Shown: positions 59,614 through 64,000 of the stretch, in pieces | Position numbering within the stretch: the stretch's first letter is position 1 | Layout: the number at the start of each line of letters is the position of its first letter | NCBI RefSeq assembly: GCF_003060885.1 | Contig: NZ_QAIG01000005.1 | Span: forward strand, 446,983-510,982 | Length of the DNA stretch: 64,000 bases | Source: Pseudomonas sp. HMWF032 | Lineage (GTDB): Bacteria > Pseudomonadota > Gammaproteobacteria > Pseudomonadales > Pseudomonadaceae | Reading direction: 5' to 3' | The notes under the pieces: model-generated | The model's database searches: none | Seen by the model: only the letters and a program-made list of their open reading frames with translations | Told to the model about the DNA's origin: nothing | Made by a program: the position numbers and the translations under genes

Positions 59614-62259
59614 TTAGCAGTCCAGTGGGTTGAGTTTTTCCGGGTTGATGCCGAACTTGGCGATGGCTTCGGCCACCACTTTCGGTTCGATATCACCACG
59701 GTCGGCGAGGGCTTCCAGGGCCGCCAAAACGACCCAGTGGCGGTCCACTTCGAAGAAGTGGCGCAGTTTCTTGCGGCTGTCGCTGCGGCCGAAACCGTCG
59801 GTGCCCAGTACTTTGAATTCCTTGCTCGGCACCCACTGACGAATCTGTTCGGCGAACAGCTTCATGTAGTCGGTAGAGGCGATGACCGGGCCTTTACGGC
59901 CGCTCAGGCACTCTTCCACGTAGGTTTGCTTGGGCTTCTGGCCCGGGTGCAGGCGGTTGCTGCGTTCCACGGCCAGGCCGTCGCGGCGCAGTTCGTTGAA
60001 GCTGGTGACGCTCCACACGTCAGCCGCGACGTTGAACTCGTCACGCAGAATCTTCGCCGCTTCGCGCACTTCACGCAGGATGGTGCCGGAACCGAGGAGC
60101 TGCACGTGATGGGCGGCTTCCTTCTTGTCCTCTTCGAGCAGGTACATGCCCTTGATGATGCCTTCCTCGGCCCCAGCCGGAATGGCCGGTTGCTGGTAGG
60201 ACTCGTTCATCACGGTGATGTAGTAGAAGACGTCCTGTTGCTCTTCGGTCATCTTCTTCATGCCGTCCTGAATGATCACCGCCAGCTCGTAGCCGTAGGT
60301 CGGATCATAGGTGCGGCAGTTGGGGATGGTCGCGGCCATCAGGTGGCTGTGACCGTCCTCGTGCTGCAGACCTTCGCCGTTCAGCGTGGTACGCCCGGCG
60401 GTGCCGCCGATCAGGAAACCGCGGGTACGGCTGTCGCCTGCGGCCCAGGCCAGGTCGCCAATGCGCTGGAAGCCGAACATCGAATAGAAGATGTAGAACG
60501 GCAGCATCGGCTGGTTATGGCAGGAGTAGGAGGTGCCGGCGGCGATGAAGGAACTCATGGCACCGGCTTCGTTGATGCCTTCCTCAAGGATCTGACCTTT
60601 CTTGTCCTCGCGGTAGAACATCACCTGGTCTTTATCCACCGGCTCATACAGCTGGCCGACCGAAGAGTAGATGCCCAGCTGGCGGAACATACCTTCCATG
60701 CCGAAGGTACGGGCTTCGTCCGGGATGATTGGGACGATGCGCGAGCCGATGTCTTTGTCTTTAACCAACTGCGCGAGGATGCGCACGAAGGCCATGGTGG
60801 TGGAAATTTCACGGTCGCCCGAGCCATCAAGAATCGCCTTGAGGGTGTCCAGCGGCGGCGTTGGGATGCTGAAACTCTTGGCGCGGCGCTGCGGTACAAA
60901 ACCGCCCAGTGCAGCACGACGGTCGCTCAGGTAGCGGGCTTCGGCGCTGCCTTCTTCGGGTTTGAGGAAGGGCAGGCGTTCCAGTTCATCGTCCTTGACC
61001 GGGATGTCGAAGCGGTCGCGGAACTGCTTGAGGCTGTCGACATCGACTTTCTTGGTGTTGTGCGCGGTGTTTTTCGCTTCACCCGCGCCGGTGCCATAAC
61101 CCTTGACGGTCTTGGCCAGAATCACGGTGGGTTGATCCTTGTGGTTGACCGCCTGATGGTAGGCCGCATAGACCTTGTACGGGTCGTGGCCGCCACGGTT
61201 GAGCTTCCAGATCTCGTCGTCGGATAGGTCCGCCACCATCGCCTTGAGTTCCGGCGAGTTGAAGAAGTGTTCACGCACGAACGCGCCGTCCTTGGCCTTG
61301 TAGTTTTGGTACTCGCCATCCACCACTTCGTCCATGCGACGTTGCAGGATGCCGTCGACGTCTTTGGCCAGCAGCGGGTCCCAGAACCGGCCCCAAACCA
61401 CTTTGTTGACGTTCCAGCCACCGCCACGGAACACGCCTTCGAGTTCCTGAATGATCTTGCCGTTACCGCGTACTGGGCCGTCGAGGCGCTGCAGGTTGCA
61501 GTTGATGACGAAGATCAGGTTATCCAGCTTCTCGCGGCCGGCCAGGGAGATCGCGCCGAGCGATTCCGGCTCGTCGCATTCGCCGTCGCCCATAAAGCAC
61601 CAGACCTTCTGCTTGCCGGCCGGAATAAAGCCGCGCGCTTCCAGGTACTTCATAAAGCGTGCCTGGTAGATCGCCTGAATCGGGCCCAGCCCCATGGACA
61701 CGGTCGGGAACTGCCAGAAGTCCGGCATCAGCCAGGGGTGCGGATAGGACGACAGGCCTTGGCCATCCACCTCCTGGCGGAAATTGTTCATCTGTTCTTC
61801 CGTGATGCGGCCTTCCATGTAGGCACGGGCATACACGCCGGGGGAGGCGTGGCCCTGGAAGAAGATCAGGTCGCCGCCATGCTCCTCGGTAGGGGCTTGG
61901 AAGAAATAGTTGAAGCCAATGTCATACAGCGTGGCCGAGGAGGCAAAACTGGAGATATGGCCGCCCAGGTCCGAGTCTTTCAGGTTGGTGCGCATCACCA
62001 TGGCCAACGCGTTCCAGCGCACCAGCGAGCGAATGCGGCGTTCCATAAACAGGTCGCCCGGCATGCGTGCTTCGTGGGTCAGCGGGATGGTGTTGCGGTA
62101 GGGCGTGGTGATTGCATACGGCAGCTGTGAACCACTGCGGGTGGCCAGCTCGCCCATACGGGTCATCAGATAATGTGCGCGGTCTTCACCCTCGTTATCG
62201 AGGACGGACTCAAGGGCGTCCAGCCATTCCTGGGTTTCGACGGGATCGAGGTCTTGCAT
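59614..62259 (-). CDS. aceE: Pyruvate dehydrogenase E1 (homodimeric type)
   Basis: 881 residues, thiamine diphosphate-dependent decarboxylase of the PDH complex. Seen: HEARMPGDLFMERRIRSL, HASPGVYARAYMEGR, and the ThDP/Mg site GDGECDEPES near residue 230 followed by NLIFVINCNLQ. GLQHEDGHSHLMAAT near 635 is also typical. First gene of the aceEF unit; two palindromes lie upstream (62369-62435). Confidence 0.97.
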   Translation of the reverse strand: MQDLDPVETQEWLDALESVLDNEGEDRAHYLMTRMGELATRSGSQLPYAITTPYRNTIPLTHEARMPGDLFMERRIRSLVRWNALAMVMRTNLKDSDLGGHISSFASSATLYDIGFNYFFQAPTEEHGGDLIFFQGHASPGVYARAYMEGRITEEQMNNFRQEVDGQGLSSYPHPWLMPDFWQFPTVSMGLGPIQAIYQARFMKYLEARGFIPAGKQKVWCFMGDGECDEPESLGAISLAGREKLDNLIFVINCNLQRLDGPVRGNGKIIQELEGVFRGGGWNVNKVVWGRFWDPLLAKDVDGILQRRMDEVVDGEYQNYKAKDGAFVREHFFNSPELKAMVADLSDDEIWKLNRGGHDPYKVYAAYHQAVNHKDQPTVILAKTVKGYGTGAGEAKNTAHNTKKVDVDSLKQFRDRFDIPVKDDELERLPFLKPEEGSAEARYLSDRRAALGGFVPQRRAKSFSIPTPPLDTLKAILDGSGDREISTTMAFVRILAQLVKDKDIGSRIVPIIPDEARTFGMEGMFRQLGIYSSVGQLYEPVDKDQVMFYREDKKGQILEEGINEAGAMSSFIAAGTSYSCHNQPMLPFYIFYSMFGFQRIGDLAWAAGDSRTRGFLIGGTAGRTTLNGEGLQHEDGHSHLMAATIPNCRTYDPTYGYELAVIIQDGMKKMTEEQQDVFYYITVMNESYQQPAIPAGAEEGIIKGMYLLEEDKKEAAHHVQLLGSGTILREVREAAKILRDEFNVAADVWSVTSFNELRRDGLAVERSNRLHPGQKPKQTYVEECLSGRKGPVIASTDYMKLFAEQIRQWVPSKEFKVLGTDGFGRSDSRKKLRHFFEVDRHWVVLAALEALADRGDIEPKVVAEAIAKFGINPEKLNPLDC

Positions 62260-62368
62260 GGCTTGCTCCAGGGCGGAAAGGCTTCCAGAATCGGAGGCCA
62301 GGTTTCGCGGCCGACTTCGTGAGTGGCCGCGTGAATTCTTGGATTGACCGGGGGTAGGGCCGGCTATG

Positions 62369-62435
62369 TGTAGTTTTACTACATTCTGATGTCGGAATCA
62401 GCCTTTTGGATACAGTCTTTGGTAGTAAAACTACA
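62369..62435. promoter_or_regulatory. Two palindromic operators between aceE and glnE
   Basis: TGTAGT-TTT-ACTACA (62369-62383, perfect) and GGTAGT-AAA-ACTACA (62421-62435, one mismatch) have centres 52 bp apart, about five DNA turns. They lie in the 267-bp divergent gap, 110 and 162 bp upstream of aceE. Likely bound by one regulator, perhaps a GntR-type pyruvate/PDH repressor. The core promoters are not clear. Confidence 0.6.
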
Positions 62436-62526
62436 ATTATTTTTCTACCCGCGATTCGACCGCCTCTAGCGCGGGTGTTTGCCATCAACCGATGGCCAGC
62501 GGGCAGAACGCTAAAAAGGATAGACC

Positions 62527-64000
62527 ATGAGCCTGCCCATGCTGGCCTCTTTGCCGGCTGCCTTATCCCCCCTCGCGGTACGCGCTGAACAGTCGTTGCA
62601 GCAGGCCTTCGCTGGGTTGTCCAGCGAGGAGGCGACGGCATTTGCCGCGTGGCCGGCAGCACGTTTCGACGCCTTGCGGCGCGTGGCGGCGGCCAGTGAG
62701 TTCGTCCTGCAGCAAGGGCTGCGTGATCCACAGATGCTGCTCGATCTGGCCGCCAATGGCGAGTTGGAGCGCAGTCTGGCGTCCGGTGAGTTGCGTGGTC
62801 AGCTGATTCAGGCCTTGGTCGAATGCGCGGACGAGGACGAGTTGGGGCGACGCTTGCGGCGTTACCGCAATCGTCAGCAATTGCGCATCATCTGGCGCGA
62901 TATCAGCCGCCAGGCGGATTTGATCGAAACCTGCCGCGACCTGTCCGACCTGGCCGATGCCTGTATCGATCTGGCTTATCAGTGGCTGTATGCACGCCAT
63001 TGCGCGCAGTTTGGTACGCCGATGGGGCGCCGCAGTGGTCAGCCTCAGCACATGGTCATCCTCGGCATGGGCAAGTTGGGTGCCCATGAGCTGAACCTGT
63101 CTTCGGACATCGACTTGATCTTCGGTTACCCCGAAGGTGGCGAGACTGAGGGTGTGAAGCGTGCGCTGGATAATCAGGAGTTCTTTATCCGCCTTGGTCA
63201 GAAGCTGATCAAGGCACTGGACGTGATCACCGTCGACGGCTTCGTCTTCCGCACCGATATGCGTCTGCGTCCTTACGGTTCCTCCGGCTCGCTGGTGTTC
63301 AGCTTTAACGCGCTGGAGCAGTACTACCAGGACCAGGGTCGCGACTGGGAACGCTACGCCATGATCAAGGCGCGGGTGGTCGGTGGTGATCAAGTCGCTG
63401 GCGCGCAGTTGTTAGAGATGCTGCGGCCTTTCGTCTATCGGCGTTATCTGGACTTCTCGGCGATTGAAGCGCTGCGCGCGATGAAGCAGTTGATCCAGCA
63501 GGAAGTGCGGCGCAAGGGCATGGCCGAGAACATCAAGCTGGGTTCTGGCGGCATCCGCGAAGTGGAATTTATCGCCCAGGCCTTCCAGCTGATTCATGGC
63601 GGTCGCGACCTCAGTCTGCAGCAGCGCTCGCTGTTTGCCGTACTCAATACCCTGCGTGATCAGGGTTACCTGCCGGCCGCGGTGACCAATGAACTGCGTG
63701 ACGGTTATGCCTTCCTGCGTTATGCCGAACACGCACTGCAGGCCATCGACGACCGCCAAACGCAGATGCTTCCGGACAACGATCAGGACCGTGCGCGGGT
63801 GGCCTTTATCATGGGTTTCGACACTTGGCAGGCGTTCCACGAGCAGCTGATGCACTGGCGTGGCCGGGTGGATTGGCATTTCCGTCAGGTGATCGCCGAC
63901 CCTGATGAAGAGGAAGGCGGCGAGCCGGTCGAAGAGGCGGTTGGCTGCGAATGGTTGCCGCTCTGGGAGGATGTGCAGGACGAAGAGGCTGCGTGCCGAC
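62527..64000 (+). CDS. glnE: Glutamine synthetase adenylyltransferase/deadenylase (5' part)
   Basis: Open from the ATG at 62527 through the window end (491 codons of a protein normally ~980). The N-terminal nucleotidyltransferase motif GMGKLGAHELNLSSDIDLIF near residue 180 has the catalytic DxD. RTDMRLRPYGSSGSLV, QGRDWERYAMIKARVV and GSGGIREVEFIAQ follow, typical of GlnE's deadenylylase domain. Adjusts glutamine synthetase activity to nitrogen supply, working with PII. Start chosen for the consistent N-terminus. Confidence 0.96.
   Translation, partial: MSLPMLASLPAALSPLAVRAEQSLQQAFAGLSSEEATAFAAWPAARFDALRRVAAASEFVLQQGLRDPQMLLDLAANGELERSLASGELRGQLIQALVECADEDELGRRLRRYRNRQQLRIIWRDISRQADLIETCRDLSDLADACIDLAYQWLYARHCAQFGTPMGRRSGQPQHMVILGMGKLGAHELNLSSDIDLIFGYPEGGETEGVKRALDNQEFFIRLGQKLIKALDVITVDGFVFRTDMRLRPYGSSGSLVFSFNALEQYYQDQGRDWERYAMIKARVVGGDQVAGAQLLEMLRPFVYRRYLDFSAIEALRAMKQLIQQEVRRKGMAENIKLGSGGIREVEFIAQAFQLIHGGRDLSLQQRSLFAVLNTLRDQGYLPAAVTNELRDGYAFLRYAEHALQAIDDRQTQMLPDNDQDRARVAFIMGFDTWQAFHEQLMHWRGRVDWHFRQVIADPDEEEGGEPVEEAVGCEWLPLWEDVQDEEAACR

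Noticed and set aside
59737..61227. 496-residue plus-strand open frame in aceE
   Set aside because: Antisense of a clear aceE; no signature.

Overview
The window looks like a chromosomal segment of a Pseudomonas (Gammaproteobacteria). Most genes are GC-rich, and the gene order pilP-pilQ-aroK-aroB-(SPOR protein)-gltB-gltD-hemE ... parA-like-usp-...-metY-...-mscK-like-antiporter-acyl-CoA dehydrogenase-...-rlmJ-...-msrA-dipA-aceF-aceE-glnE follows, from memory, the P. aeruginosa PAO1 PA5041 to PA5014 region. The species cannot be fixed from the sequence alone.

Layout. (1) 1-13.1 kb, + strand: end of the type IV pilus operon (pilP, pilQ), shikimate genes aroK and aroB, a DamX-like ATPase/SPOR protein, glutamate synthase gltBD and hemE. 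(2) 13.1-13.9 kb, - strand: a small periplasmic cytochrome c and an overlapping periplasmic hypothetical gene. (3) 14.0-32.5 kb, - strand: a 20-gene, mostly overlapping operon for an aryl polyene (APE; xanthomonadin/flexirubin-like) pigment. It holds ketosynthases, ketoreductase, dehydratase, two ACPs, an AMP ligase fused to a second dehydratase domain, a thioesterase, lipid/sugar transferases and an export set (MMPL exporter, LolA-like carrier, lipoprotein). It also carries an MIO-type aromatic amino acid ammonia-lyase, a flavin halogenase-like enzyme and a cation/proton antiporter-like membrane protein. (4) 32.7-49.1 kb: an orphan ParA-like ATPase and housekeeping or stress genes (usp, thioesterase, trxC, metY, TauE-type permease, racemase, selO, mscK-like channel, K+/H+ antiporter, acyl-CoA dehydrogenase, nitronate monooxygenase-like). 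(5) 49.1-57.9 kb: rlmJ, an HD-GYP protein, a PadR regulator divergent from a CrtI/RetSat-like oxidoreductase, a tiny YjfB-like gene with no standard start codon, msrA, and the dual-domain c-di-GMP enzyme dipA. (6) 57.9-64 kb: pyruvate dehydrogenase aceF and aceE, and divergent glnE cut by the window end.

The most interesting region is the APE operon. Its ammonia-lyase, halogenase-like flavoprotein and ligase-dehydratase fusion suggest a starter unit made in-cluster from an aromatic amino acid and possible halogenation of the product. A 332-bp non-coding block with a 16-bp perfect inverted repeat splits the otherwise tightly packed operon. Intergenic repeats are also notable: the GTAGGTTGGGTTGAG family supplies the TAG stop codon of three different genes, and one copy is a ~98-bp palindrome closing two convergent genes from both sides.

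Smaller observations: a PadR operator pair built into the divergent promoter, paired palindromes upstream of aceE/glnE, an 11-G run inside aroB, and low-GC codon use in pilQ compared with its neighbours. I saw no tRNA, rRNA, CRISPR array, insertion-sequence transposase or prophage gene.
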